Shown in pieces: positions 13,590-24,537 of a stretch of 64,000 bases of DNA. The position numbers and the translations under genes were made by a program. This DNA comes from Elephas maximus indicus (Eukaryota; Chordata; Mammalia; Proboscidea; Elephantidae): contig NC_064825.1 of assembly GCF_024166365.1 (NCBI RefSeq), positions 106,840,480 through 106,904,479 on the forward strand. Direction: 5' to 3'. Below the pieces are notes generated by a model that saw nothing but the letters and a program-made list of their open reading frames with translations, was not told where the DNA came from and made no database searches. Each line of letters begins with the position of its first letter. Within the stretch, counting starts at the first letter, position 1.

Positions 13590-14220
13590 CAGAAAAAATA
13601 CAAAGAAATGGTATATCATAATATGAAATTTACTAATTTTATTCTGTATGACAACCTTGTGGAAATGGGGGAATATCGAGTGGTCTGTGCTAAAGGTAAA
13701 ATATTTTAATCCAGATCCCTGGGTGGGACAAATTGAAAGCTAAGTGAGAATACATGAAGGAATATATCTCAAAGAAACTTAATCACTGGTGAATACAAAA
13801 TTATTTAAAAAATTAACGGACACTCTAGTTTTCAAGCACTACAGACATAATGAACTGATTCCTTGGTATCTCATCAGGGAGAGCCTTAAACGCTGAGGGA
13901 AAGCTATAAGCTGCTCCCTCTATGCCATGCTGAGAATCACATGGGTGTCGAACAGATTCAATGCAGGTAAAAGGCAAAAATTTTTATGCAATACCATGTT
14001 TTTGGTAATATCGAGACTGTTTTAGTAACATTTTCAAGGCCCCATTTTTATTCAATTCTGTCGTTTTCCATCATTCTTAATATGTTTTATATGAGATAAA
14101 TGTGGTCTTCATGTATTCACTTTTAAATTCATGCTATGAAATTTAATTTCTACATTTGTTTGCTAATAGTTTACCCAGAGCCTCCTCTGCTCATAGTGTT
14201 CAGGAATAGATATATGCTAG
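13590..14220. other. Vestigial copy of the OR-flanking duplicated sequence (unit Z)
   Basis: The stretch 13,620-14,060 aligns by eye, with clear divergence, to about 18,310-18,820 in unit A, 36,130-36,620 in B and 57,240-57,740 in C (shared 'TTTTAATCCAGATCCCTG' and 'CACTGGTGAATACAAA'). No OR coding sequence remains here. It is the oldest-looking copy of the unit. 14,060-14,220 is unassigned AT-rich sequence. Confidence 0.6.
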
Positions 14221-14304
14221 ACAGAGAGATTAGATGATAGAGAGAGATAGATGATAGATAGACAGATAGATGGATAGATAGATAGATGATAGAGAGAGAG
14301 AGAA
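14221..14304. repeat. (GATA)n / (GA)n microsatellite
   Basis: Imperfect GATA/GAGA runs such as 'GATAGATAGACAGATAGATG' that abut the 5' end of an RTE fragment. Confidence 0.95.
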
Positions 14305-15108
14305 GAAGACTCATTAACAACCTGCATTATACAGATGACACAAGCTTGCTTGCTGAAAGTGAAAAGGACTTGAAGCACTTAATAGTGAAGATCAAAGACC
14401 ACAGCCTTCAGTATGGATTGCACCTCAACATAAAGAAAACAAAAATCCTCACAACTGGACCAATAAGCAACATCAGAACAAACGGAGAAAAGATTGAAGT
14501 TATCAAGGATTTCGTTTTACTTGGATCCACAATCAACAGCCATGGAAGCAGCAGTCAAGAAATCAAAAGACTCATTGCTTTGGATAAATGTGCTGCAAAG
14601 GACCTCTTCAAAGTGTTGAAGAGCAAACATATCACCTTGAAGAGGTGTGCCTGATCCAAGCCATGGTATTTTCAATCGCATCGTATGCATGCGAAAGCTG
14701 GACAATGAATAAGAAAGACCGAAGAATTGAGGCCTTTGAATTGTGGTATTGGCAAAGAATATCTAATATACCATGGACTGCCAAAAGAGCGAACAAATCT
14801 GTCTTAGAAGACGTACAACCAGAATGCTCCTTAGAAGTAACGATGGCAAGTCTGTGTCTTACATACTTTGGACATGTTGTCAGGAGGGATCAGTCTCCGG
14901 AGAAGGACATCATGCTTGGCAGAGTACAGGGTCAGCGGAAAAGAGGAAGACCCTCTACGAGGTGGATTGACACAGTGGCTGCAACAATGATCTCAAGCAT
15001 AACAACGATTGTAAGGGTGGTGCAGGACCGGGCAGAGTTTTGTTCTGTTGTACATAGTGTCGCTATGAGCTGGAACCAACTTGACAGCACCTGACAATAA
15101 CAACAACA
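14305..15108 (+). mobile_element. RTE/BovB-class LINE, 5'-truncated 3' third
   Basis: Encodes the end of the reverse transcriptase and the RTE C-terminal region. The catalytic block reads YTDD at 14,328-14,339 (YADD in the better copy at 28.8 kb). It is followed by 'HLNIKKTKILTTGP', then, after a frameshift near 14,645, 'SYACESWTMNKKDRR' and 'KRGRPSTRWIDTVAATM'. It ends with the family tail and an (AAC)n-like run. Long stretches remain open (14,286-14,654 and 14,588-15,094 in different frames) but it cannot encode a whole protein. Confidence 0.93.
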
Positions 15109-15119
15109 TATGTAATAAA

Positions 15120-16830
15120 TGAGTTGTTTCCATAATATACACAGAGTTCTCAAAACTAAAAAAAAAAAAAAAAGACAGTTTACAACAATGGTCTTAAAAA
15201 TAATAACTTTCCCAAAGAAAATATGCAGCTGGCAAATAAGCATATAAATATGCTCAGCATCATTCTTAATTAATGAATTTCAAGTTAAAACTTTAATGAG
15301 ACACCTCTTTACATATGTTAGAATAACAGGCAGTTGGTAAGCATGTGGAGGAACTGGAACATTCATGAACTGCCAGGGGATAATTAAAAAGGGGTAATTA
15401 CTTTTAAAAAATTTGTTTCAAATATTGGGCTCTAAGAAGTCTAACCATAGTTTTGAAATGAGATTTAGCCATTCTATTCATATGTATCTAACCAAGAGAC
15501 ATGACAGCATTTTTCCTTATACAGACATGTATACAAATGTCCATAGCAACTTTCTTTGTAATAGTGAATAACTAGAATCAATCCAGTTGTTCATCTACTT
15601 GAGAATGAATAAATAAATTGTGATACATCCAAGAAAATGAATACCACTCAACAATAAAATCTACTGAATTAATTATTACATGCAAATATATTGATGAAAA
15701 ATACAAACAAATAAATTGGACTTTGTCAAAATTAAAACTACTCACCCTTAGACATTTATCCCAGGGAAATTAAACCTACAGTAACACAATAACCCTTACA
15801 CAAATTAGCAGAGGAGTGGTAAATTTGGTGAAGTGAAAGACACTTCACAATACTGGGGAAGTCCTCACCACTTGACTAAGGCAAAGTCATAGAAGCATCA
15901 TAAATATCCAAATGCCCTCAGAGACTGAACTACTGTGCTGAGGGCAGGAAACCATGATCTAAGGGGACATCTAGCTCAATTGGCATAACAGTCTATAGAT
16001 AGAATGTTCTACATTTAACTGTGATGAGTAGAGACTAGGGTCTTAAAAGCGTGCGAGTGGCCAGCTAAGATACATTCACAGAACCCATCCTGACTGCAGC
16101 AAAAGGAGAATGAAGAAGACCAAAGACACAAGGAAAAGATTAGTCCAGAAGACTAATGGACCACAATTACTACAACCTCCACCAGACTGAGCTGAGAAAT
16201 ACTAGAAAGTGCCCAGTTGCTGCCACCAACTGCTCTGACAGGCATCACAGTAGAGGGTCTCAGAAAGAGTGGGAGAAAAACGTAGAATAAAATTCACAAT
16301 CACATACACACACACAAAATACCAGGCTTGCTGGGCTGACAGAGACTGGAGAAACCCTCTGAGTATGGCCCCTGGACATCCTTTTAACTTAGCACTGAAG
16401 TCACTCTGGAGGTTCATCCTTTACCCAAAGATTTAACAGCTTTCAAAGGCCAGAATGGCCCAATTGAGGGATGTAATGCATAGTTAAAGTCTGTATATGA
16501 GACTAATAGGCACAATAGCCCAAAAGCAAGGGTAAGAAGGCAGGAAAAATGGACGAATGGAAGCAGAGAACCTAGGGCAAAGAAAGGAAAAGTGCTGATA
16601 CAATGTTATCAATCAATGTCAGAAAATAATTTGAGTATTAACAGTTTAATAGAAACTAATTCACTCTGTAAACTTTTACAACCCAAAATGCCCTGCTATG
16701 GGTAAATTGTTAAGCAAATTTTAATAAATCCATACATGAGATAATAGCAATAAAGGAAACAAATTTTTGATGCATACAGTAGCGAGGAGGAACCTCAATA
16801 GAGTCATGTGAAGTAAAAGAAGTCCATCTC
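15120..16830 (+). mobile_element. Old L1 ORF2 3' remnant with a later L1 3' UTR insertion
   Basis: 15,240-15,800 and 16,690-16,830 resemble the 3' end of an ancient L1 ORF2 (encoding, for example, a WNQP-like and HTKEYYS-like region). They match 34,100-34,925 in unit B. The intervening 15,805-16,690 matches the 3' UTR of the younger L1s in this window and is absent from B, so it was inserted in unit A after the A/B split. Confidence 0.65.
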
Positions 16831-16834
16831 AAAA

Positions 16835-17110
16835 GGTCGCTATTGTTCTCTGCCATTGAGTTGACTGTAGCTGATGGTGACCTTATGGAAAACAGAACAA
16901 AACATTGCCTGGCCCTGTGCTATCCTCACAATCCTTGTTAGGTTTGTGTCCATTGTTGTAGCCTCTATGTCAATCCATCTCATGGAGGGCTTCCCACATT
17001 CTAGCTGGTCCTCTACTTCACCAAATATGATGTCAATTCCAGAAACTGATCTTGCCCTGATGATATGCTCAAAGCAAGAATGTCAGAACATGTTCTGTTG
17101 GAGACAACAA
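16835..17110 (-). mobile_element. RTE 3'-end fragment (minus)
   Basis: Reverse complement of the RTE tail and the coding region for 'RWIDTVAAT...'. It contains 'CATTGTTGTAGCC' and 'GTCAATCCATCTCATGGAGG'. Unit B has the same insertion at 34,937-35,220, so it predates that duplication. Confidence 0.8.
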
Positions 17111-17131
17111 AATATCTATAAGTAAAGAATT

Positions 17132-17305
17132 TGTGTTTTGTTAGGTGCCTTCCAGTCGATTGAGACTCATAGCGGCTTACAAGACAGAGTTGAAATACCC
17201 AAAGGTTGCTAGGCATGTAATCTTCATGGGTGCAGAAGGCCAGGTCCTTTCTCCCCATAATGGCTTGTGGGTTCAAACTACCAAACTCTCATTTAGTAGA
17301 GAGTG
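17132..17305 (-). mobile_element. AfroSINE-related SINE variant (minus)
   Basis: Starts with a GTTAGGTGCC...GTCGATTGAGACTCATAGCG tail. The middle ('GTAATCTTCATGGGTGCAGA') differs from the standard AfroSINE, and it has a degenerate tRNA-like head. Equivalent copies lie at 35,237-35,400 (B) and 56,020-56,170 (C). Confidence 0.75.
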
Positions 17306-17474
17306 CTTAAACATTGGAAAAAAAATATATATATATCACAAATAAGCAAAAAAAAAAGCATAAATGGATACATTATGAACACTTAAAATCGCAAAATGTG
17401 CAAAAAAGATGTGTACTGTGATAAATATAAATTTATAATAAAACATCACACATAGAATATCACAGTTTATACAG

Positions 17475-17980
17475 TGTGACAGTTAAGGTTGTGTGTCAAC
17501 TTGGCTGGGCCATGAGTCTCAGTGGTATGGCTGTCCTATGATGTTGTGATGTTGTGATCACCTCCATGCTGTGAGTAGCCTATCAGTTGACGTGTGTGGC
17601 CTGCATGGAACATAAGTGGGCATTCTAGCAAGTTTTGTTGGACTTTTCTTCCTCTGGATGCTGCAGCTGGCTCCTGTTTGTCTGACCTCTGGTTCTTGGG
17701 AATTCAACCAGCAGCTTGCCTGCAGTCTTGCCTGTTGATCTTGGGATTCTTTGATCTTCAGCCGGTAAGCAAGAGCCCTGCTACCTGACGTGCAGATGTA
17801 GGGTTAACCAATGCCTGCAGCTACGTTAATCAGGAGAAGACTCTATCCTGACCCATGGACTTGGGACATTCCAACGTCACAGCCACTTGAGCAATTTCCT
17901 TGATATAATTCTCTCTCTATATATATATATATTTATATACTTTACTGGTTTTGCCTCTCTAGAGAACTCAGCCTAAGACA
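17475..17980 (+). mobile_element. Solo LTR of an endogenous retrovirus in unit A
   Basis: About 505 bp with 'TGTGACAGTTAAGG' at the 5' end and 'CTCAGCCTAAGACA' at the 3' end, hence TG...CA termini, and an internal TA-rich box near 17,920. Its orthologous copy in unit C is at 56,360-56,869. Unit B is uninterrupted at the matching position (about 35,735-35,755). ERVL/MaLR-like by size and terminal sequence; the family name is not certain. No clean TSD is claimed. Confidence 0.8.
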
Positions 17981-19044
17981 CAAGGGTATACTGATATGGT
18001 TGAGCATATGTGAAGCACAGGCAAATATGTATGAAAGTGAGAGAGGTATTTTGGAATGAGGATTGGACAGAATGAAAACAAATAAAACATTGAAATACAA
18101 TAAAAGAAAATAAAACAAGCAAAAATCCTAAGCAGACTGATGATGGTACTTGACCATGAAATGAGAAGCAAGGGTAACATTTCTATCACTGAGATCAAAA
18201 ACAAAACTAAAAAAACCAAAACCCTGAACAATAACAATAACAACAGCAAACTAGGAAGTGATATCTCATATACACATAATGGATTACTTTTATTCCATTT
18301 TAAATAATATAATAAGAAATTATTTAAGCACTTCTTTATTTTGTCATCCATTTGAAGAGACCACTGTAGAAATGGGGAATATCGATAGTTCTGTTTTATA
18401 GATACAATATTTTAATCCAGATCCCTGTGTGGTAAAAATGGAATGTTAACAAAGAGTAAAATGCAAGAATGTATGAAATAGATAAATACAGACATGTATA
18501 CACACTATATGGTTGAAATCTTGCTCACTGGTGAATACAAATCGTCCTGGACAATTAACAGACAACACCTACATACTTTGTTAGGCTTTCAAGCCGTTCA
18601 GGATTAACCAACAAATTGCTTGGCATCTCCTCGGGGAGAATCTCCACGGGTGAAAAAAATTCCATAAATTGGTCTCACTATGCCATGTTAAGAAACAATT
18701 GGGAGTCATGGCAGAGACTTCATTACAGGTAAAAAGATAGACTATTTCTATATTTTACCAATATCCAGAATGTTCCAGTGATACTTGCAGGGTTCCACCT
18801 TTATTCAATGGCAAAGTCATTGTGAAATACTAGGATTTCTGAGTCAGTTCTGTGTGCTTTCTACTTCTCAATAGTGCCTGAGGCTAGGATCTCTCTCCCT
18901 TTTTCTGTCATGTGTTTTTTTCCCCCAAATATTCACACTTTGTTTCACAGGCTAAATGTTCATAAGCATCTAGAAACATTCTCATTATACAGCTAAATAA
19001 TATTTTACTTTATATAAATAATTATATGAATAAGAAACAAAGAG

Positions 19045-19245
19045 AAAAAAAAAAGTCTTGGAGTCAATTTTGCCTCATAACTACCCCATGTGTGTCAGAA
19101 CTGTGATCCATTGGTTTTTCAACGGCTATGACTTTTCAGAAGTAGACCTTTCTTTCTTCTAAGGTGCACCTGAGTGGACTCAATTCCCCACTCAGTTTGC
19201 AGCTGAGTGCTTAACTGTTTGCACCACCCAGGTAGCCTAACTATG
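19045..19245 (-). mobile_element. AfroSINE-related SINE variant (minus), old
   Basis: Diverged copy with 'GGAGTCAATTTTGCCTCATA' as tail and 'GTTTGCACCACCCAGG' as head. Shared with B (36,866-37,062) and C (57,980-58,172), so it predates the duplications. Confidence 0.7.
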
Positions 19246-19879
19246 TGAATATTAGAGCTCAAATATGAAAGTATAGGAAGCATATATAGTATTAAAAAAA
19301 ATACCGTAGCAGAGTTATGAAGCTGTGCAGGTATTCAGCCTCCAGTGTTTATGTCTTTCAAAATCCTTAGTTATATAGTAGCTCTAGGCTCTTCTTATGT
19401 CCCTCTAAAGCGTAATTTAATATTTAATGCATCTTTAAATAACTGCGTAAATGTGCATTTTTCCTAAACTCTTGATGAGGAAAGAAATAAACTTCCATCT
19501 CTCATCTCTTGCTGAGAGGTGAAAAGCAATTTTTGGAGTTTAGGAAACATTTAAGCAGCCAGATTGATGATGATTGTGTATTATACACCAAAGAATATAG
19601 CTTTATAAAATAAGAATTAGATATTCAACAAAGATAGTAAATGATGGAAAATAACTTGGTGCTCTCCATGGAACTCAAAAGCTGTTGAGAGGAAGTCCTC
19701 TTATCTTCCCTTACCTTATAGGAAAATTGGTACTTACCAATATATGAACTTTTTTTCTTCAGCCTTTCGTCAATGCAACCAAACAAGATTTATATAGCTT
19801 TTATTCATTGAAGATAGTTGATTTCCTACTTGTAATATCTGCTAATACCCAATTCAGTACCTCTTTAAAAAAAAAAAAA

Positions 19880-20470
19880 GAAAGAAAGAATTGTTTTAAG
19901 TGCAAGTTTACATAGCAAATTAATTTTCTAATCAAAGATTCTTAGAAAAAATGTGTCAGCATTCTTCTCATTTCCTCCCTGGCTTCCCTGTTTTCATTAG
20001 TCAGGTTTCCCTGTCCTCCCTGCCTTCTTGCCCTTTTGGCTCCAATATTTGATTGTTCTAAGGGGCACATTCTTCACAGGTGTCATTGTTTAATTTAACA
20101 GCCCCATCTGTTATTGGGCTGGGAGTGTGTATAGTTTCACTTTAGAATATTGCCTTAATAGTCTCAGGGGTTTCCCCAACCTCTTTCAAACCAGTAAATC
20201 TTGTCTTTTTTTTTTTTTTAATTCCTATACACTTTTTTCCCATTCTGCCCCAGACTTTCTACTGTGGTCCTGGATAGAAGGATCTGTAGTGGTAGTCAGG
20301 AACCATCTAGTTCTTCTGGTTAGAGAAGGCTGTGGTTCATGTGGGCCATATGTCCTTTGGACTAATTGATTCCTTAAGTCTTTGGTTTTCTTCATTGTCC
20401 TTTGATCTAGGTGGAAAGAGGCCAACAGTTGTTTTCTGACATAAGCAATGTGTATGTATAAGGTCACAAC
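19880..20470 (-). mobile_element. L1 3' UTR fragment (minus)
   Basis: Reverse complement of an L1 3' UTR (contains 'AAGTTTACATAGCAAATTAA' and 'GGACTAATTGATTCCTTAAG'), with a T-run in the middle. Present in B (37,735-38,375) and C (58,785-59,435). Confidence 0.72.
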
Positions 20471-20864
20471 TTTCATGTAGGTAGTATCGTTTCAAGCTAT
20501 TCATTCTTTTACCTTAAACTGCCATCTGCATCCTTCTCTGGCTTTTTTTTTAAATCTAGTTTATTAGGGATAGGTATATATATTTTAATTTAAATATACT
20601 TATGTTTATATACATCCTGTATTATATAATAGTTTAAACTAGAGGGTTTCTTTATCCAAAAGGAATTTTTTAATGAAATTTCTTTATATAAAATCAATAA
20701 CACGGACTTTACTGTCTCCCAAGTTGTTCGAATTTCCTCTCAGTATATTAGATTCTTCCATGAGAAAATATATCTGATTTGTTACAAACAACTAAGTGTA
20801 TTAGTTATAATGAAAATACTCAGGTTAGGACACATTTTAAGTAAATTTATATTAAAACACACTG

Positions 20865-21000
20865 CCGTTAAGGTGATCAGGACTGAACAATGATCTCATA
20901 GGGTTTAATAACTATGGAAGCAGACTGCCACATCTTTCTCTCATGGAGCCACTGATGGTTTTGAACTGCTGGTCTTTAGGCTAGCAGCCCATCAATTTAT
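20865..21000 (-). mobile_element. Old AfroSINE-type fragment (minus)
   Basis: Contains 'GGAAGCAGACTGCCACATCT' and 'GTTTTGAACTGCTGGTC', degenerate SINE body and tRNA-like B-box region. Shared by all units (38,900-39,040 and 59,925-60,065). Confidence 0.65.
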
Positions 21001-21007
21001 GTTACCA

Positions 21008-21167
21008 TAAAAACCCATTGCCCTCGAGTCGGTTCCGACTCATAGCGGCCGTATAGGATGGAGCAGAACTGCCCCATAGAGTTTCCAAGGAGCGTCTGGA
21101 GGATTTAAACTGCTGACCCTTTGGTCAGCAGCCATAGCGCTTACCCACTACGCCATCAGGGTTTCCC
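21008..21167 (-). mobile_element. AfroSINE (minus), unit A-specific
   Basis: Well-preserved copy from 'AAACCCATTGCCCTCGAGTC' to 'GCCATCAGGGTTTCCC'. Units B and C continue without interruption at this point, so it inserted in unit A alone. It is among the youngest events visible. Confidence 0.93.
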
Positions 21168-21527
21168 AACTGATATTAAATGTGTTAAATAGAAGATGTA
21201 TAATACAGAATGTTCCAATATTAGTCATGAAGTTGTGAATGGGAGAGGGAACAGCTGGACTCAGTTGCATGGATAAATACCTACTCATCTGCATAACCCT
21301 GATGCAGGAGCTAGGTCACACTAGAAGATTTTACATACACATATGTAAAGGAAAGCCTTCTCATATAACCTATTGTCATCATTTTAAAAATAACTCTATA
21401 TACTTAATATTTGAGACAATGCATTGAAACACGTAGCTATCATTCATTTTCCCAACAGCCCTGAAAGGAAGTGGTCATTTTGCATTTGTGAATAAAGAAA
21501 TTAAGGTATCTTATTCTATAACCCACA

Positions 21528-21710
21528 AAACCAGAACCAAACCCATGGCAGTCTAGTCAATTCCAACTCATAGCAACCATACAAAAAAAAAAAAAAAAAT
21601 AGGACAGAGAAAAACTGCCCATAGGGGTTCCGGGGAGTACCTGGTAGATTTGAACTGCTGACCTTTTGGTAAGCAGTCGTAGCACTTAAGCACTACACCA
21701 CCAGGGTTTC
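21528..21710 (-). mobile_element. AfroSINE (minus), shared by units A and C only
   Basis: Flanked by the direct repeat TCTATAACCCRCAA. The same insertion with the same target repeat is at 60,471-60,632 in unit C. Unit B has a single uninterrupted TTCTATAACCCACAAGTGG at about 39,436. The A copy also has a long internal A-run. Confidence 0.93.
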
Positions 21711-22128
21711 TATAACCCGCAAGTGGAGATATAACAGAGACTATATCTGCATGGGTCTACCACCTGGAATACATCCCTATATGAAGACAGATAATCCCCA
21801 CCATGATCAATTAGTTTTTCCTTGTTAATCATGAGTTCAGTACCTGTCAAGTGTGTTGTTTCAGTCAGTACCACCCGTGGCACAAAGGCTTTTTTAGGAC
21901 TGTGTTTTGAAGTAAGGCATGTTAAATGTTTCCACACATTTTGTGAATTTGCACTTTAAAATTTTTATAATTAAATTAACATTTGTATTATAATTTTGTA
22001 AATGTTATTACATAATTGTCATTATATAAATGAAAAAATAAAGTTTAGTAATATCCATATACCTATCACTTAATTTTTTTTACCTTTTTAAAATTTTTGC
22101 TTCATATATCCATATGCATAAAAAAATA

Positions 22129-22290
22129 AAATGAAAGCCATTGCCATCAAGCTCATTCTGACTCATAGAGACACTATAGGACAGAAAAGAACTGCCCCAT
22201 AGGTTTGGCAAGGAAAGGCTGGTAGATTTAAAATGCCGATTTTTTGGTTATCAGCCAAGCTTTTAACCACTGCTCCACCAGGAACCCCAT
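22129..22290 (-). mobile_element. AfroSINE (minus), common to all three units
   Basis: Contains 'GCCATTGCCATCAAGCTCAT', 'CTATAGGACAGAAAAGAACT' and a terminal 'CCACCAGGAACCCC'. Matches 39,828-39,986 and 61,033-61,190, so it predates the unit duplications. Confidence 0.88.
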
Positions 22291-22435
22291 CTATGTATAA
22301 TGTGTGTATATATTGTATATATGTACATGTGTATGTGCATGTTTATGTATATGTACATCTACAGCTACATGTACCTGTACACCGACACCTACATCTTTAT
22401 CTGTGTCTCTATCTTTTTTTTTTTTTTTCTATCTC
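22290..22435. repeat. Degenerate TA/TG/CA-rich simple repeat
   Basis: Alternating TGTATATG and ACATCTACAG-like motifs ending in a T-run. It is length-variable between units (39,990-40,135 and 61,195-61,320). Open frames here (Tyr/Met/Cys-rich) are products of the repeat. Confidence 0.85.
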
Positions 22436-22439
22436 TACG

Positions 22440-22640
22440 TTTACAGAAGGGTTTCTCGACTTCCACCCTAGTGACATTTTGGACTGGAAATTTTGTCATT
22501 GTGGGAGTTACCCTGTATATAATACAATGTTTATTAACATCCCAGGCTTCCATTAGACACCAATAGTACCCTTCTAGTTGTGACATCCAAAATGTCCCAG
22601 GCTTTGACAAATGTTCTTTGGGGAGCAAATTTTACCCAAC
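22440..22640 (+). mobile_element. MER5-like hAT-Charlie non-autonomous DNA transposon
   Basis: Contains 'GTGACATCCAAAATGTCCCA', 'TTGACAAATGTTCTTTGGGG' and 'CATCCCAGGC', in the order of the MER5 consensus as I know it. It sits about 240 bp upstream of the OR start. Equivalent copies occur at 40,140-40,350 and 61,340-61,545. Confidence 0.75.
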
Positions 22641-22877
22641 TGATAACAAGTTAGACTTCTCTTTCGTTCCCTCTTTCTGCCTCTGTCTCTATCTTCATGT
22701 ACCTATGCTTTATTTGTGGGAGGTGGGTTTAATTTCAAATTACTATATTGGAAAATTTGGATTTATCTTAATCATTTAGCATATTACTTTACTATGCTGA
22801 AAATCTACCAGATGATGCTACATAAAACCTATTGACTACGACGATGTCTCTATCCAGAATAGATTTCCAGATACAAG

Positions 22878-23826
22878 ATGGAAAAAACACAATCTAACAG
22901 TGCTGAATGAATTCATTCTGATGGGAATCACAGACCGCCCAGAGCTGCAGGCTCCATTGTTTGGGCTGTTCCTCAACATCTACATGATCTCAGTGGTGGG
23001 CAACTTGGGCATCATCATCCTCACCAAGATGGACTCCAAGCTACAAACTCCCATGTACTTTTTTCTCAGACATCTGGCTATTACTGATTTTGGTTATTCA
23101 ACAACTGTGGGACCCAAAATGCTAGTCAATTTTGTTGTGGATGAAAACACAATCTCCTACTATTTTTGTGCTACACAGCTAGTTTTCTTTATTGTGTTCA
23201 TAAATGTTGAACTTTTCCTTCTGTCTGCAATGTCTTACGACCGCTACGTGGCCATCTGTAACCCTCTGCTCTACACAGCCATCATGTCACGAAGGACTTG
23301 TTGGGTACTGGTGGCAATACCGTATCTCTACAGCACATTTTTTTCTCTTTTGGTCACCATAAAGATTTTTAATTTATCCTTCTGTGGCTACAATGTCATC
23401 AGTCATTTCTACTGTGACAGTAACCCCTTGTTATCTCTGCTCTGCTCAGACACACATGAAATTCAATTGATCACTCTCATCTTAGCATCTTTTGATCTGA
23501 TTTCATCCCTTCTAATAGTTCTTACTTCTTATCTTCTCGTTTTTGTAGCCATTCTCAGAATGAACTCAGCTGTGGGCAGGCACAAGGCCTTCTCCACCTG
23601 TGGATCCCACCTGACGGTAGTGGTAATGTTCTATGGGACTTTAATCGTTAGGTACATGCAGCCCAAGTCCAGTAATTTCTTTGACACTGATAAAGTGGCT
23701 TCCATATTTTACACCCTGGTTATCCCCATGTTGAATCCCTTGATTTATAGCTTAAGGAACAAAGATGTAAAATATGCCCTAATTAAGACATGGGAAAAAA
23801 TAAGCAAAATATTTTCTAAAGTTTGA
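22878..23826 (+). pseudogene. OR8K: OR8K-type olfactory receptor, +1 frameshift after the ATG (unit A)
   Basis: A seven-transmembrane odorant receptor (GPCR) whose coding region is complete but displaced from its ATG. The start codon at 22,878 is followed by GAAAAAACAC where the intact paralogue has GAAAAACAC. The extra A sends translation into a TGA at 22,908. From about 22,900 to the stop at 23,824 the frame is fully open and keeps GN in TM1, LQTPMYFFL, the MSYDRYVAICNP block, [10 protein letters not shown] and [12 protein letters not shown]. The total length is 949 nt, exactly one more than the 948 nt of the intact copy. An in-frame ATG at 22,921 could give about 301 residues but without the N-terminal NLT glycosylation site. 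It is most likely a recent pseudogene, or a sequencing error in an A-run. Similarity to OR8K3 is from memory of the family. Confidence 0.88.
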
Positions 23827-23835
23827 TGTACTATA

Positions 23836-23915
23836 AAAACCCGTTGCTGTCGAGTCGATTCCGACTCATAGCGACCTTATAAGACAGAATAGAACTGCCC
23901 CATAGAGTTTCCAAG
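23836..23915 (-). mobile_element. Truncated AfroSINE tail just after the OR stop codon
   Basis: Only about 80 bp of the RTE-like 3' end is present. It is flanked by direct repeats GATGTACTATA at 23,825-23,835 and 23,916-23,926. The first repeat includes the last two bases of the OR stop codon. B and C lack it. Confidence 0.9.
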
Positions 23916-24156
23916 GATGTACTATACGGTTCCTATAAATTACGTCATGTACTTCAAACCTTGTCTGTGTTCCTCCATAGGGTATAGCAAGCACAAATAT
24001 AGCCCACATATATTTATAAATATCCTTCTATGTGTCAGTAACTCTTCCAAATGCATTGAAGAACAAAAGAGTAAAAACTTTTGCTTTCCTTGAACTGAAG
24101 GGATGGATCACAAATATAACAATTAGGTAAATTTTATAGTAGAGAAGAATGAATTA

Positions 24157-24350
24157 GGGCCCTGGTGGAGCAGTGATCAAAGTGCTTGGCTGGTAACTGA
24201 AAGGTTGGTGGTTCAAACCAACCAGCCAATCCATGGAAGAGATGTGACAGTTTGCTTCGATAAAGCTTTACAGCCTTGGAAACCCTATGGAGCAGTCCTA
24301 CACTGTCCTATAGGGTCAGTAAGAGTCAGAATCTACTGCACAACCGCACA
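24157..24350 (+). mobile_element. AfroSINE long variant (plus)
   Basis: tRNA-like head 'GGCCCTGGTGGAGCAGTG' with B-box-like 'GGTGGTTCAAACC', an extra middle block ('GATAAAGCTTTACAGCC') and the common tail. Shared with C (62,968-63,165) and, truncated, with B (41,770-41,820). Confidence 0.87.
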
Positions 24351-24374
24351 CTTGGTTTTTTTTAGAATGTGATA

Positions 24375-24537
24375 AAAAACAAAATCCTTTGCCGTTGAGT
24401 CAATTCTGACTAATAGCGACCCTATAGGACAGAGTAGAACTGCTCCATAGGGTTTCCAAACAGTGGCTAGTGGCTCTGAACTGCTGAACATGTGGTCAGG
24501 CTCCAAGCTCTTATCCAATGCACCACGAGGGGTCCAG
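24375..24537 (-). mobile_element. AfroSINE (minus)
   Basis: Contains 'TTTGCCGTTGAGTCAATTCT' through 'CACCACGAGGGGTCC'. Equivalent copy in unit C at about 63,190-63,350. Confidence 0.88.

Noticed and set aside
14221-14304. Regularly spaced repeats resembling a CRISPR-like array
   Set aside because: It is a plain GATA/GA microsatellite in a mammalian genome, without spacers.
14932-15243. Minus-strand open frames opposite RTE coding sequence (also near 28.9-29.4 and 45.3-45.8 kb)
   Set aside because: These are antisense shadows of RTE RT and C-terminal coding regions on the plus strand.
22233-22566. Open frames rich in Tyr, Met, Cys and Val over the TA/TG repeats (also near 40.0 and 61.2 kb)
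   Set aside because: They are translations of the simple repeat and adjoining SINE; they differ in length and frame between units.
24157-24240. tRNA-like A and B box sequences in AfroSINEs
   Set aside because: They are the tRNA-derived heads of SINEs, with no complete cloverleaf. No genuine tRNA gene was seen.
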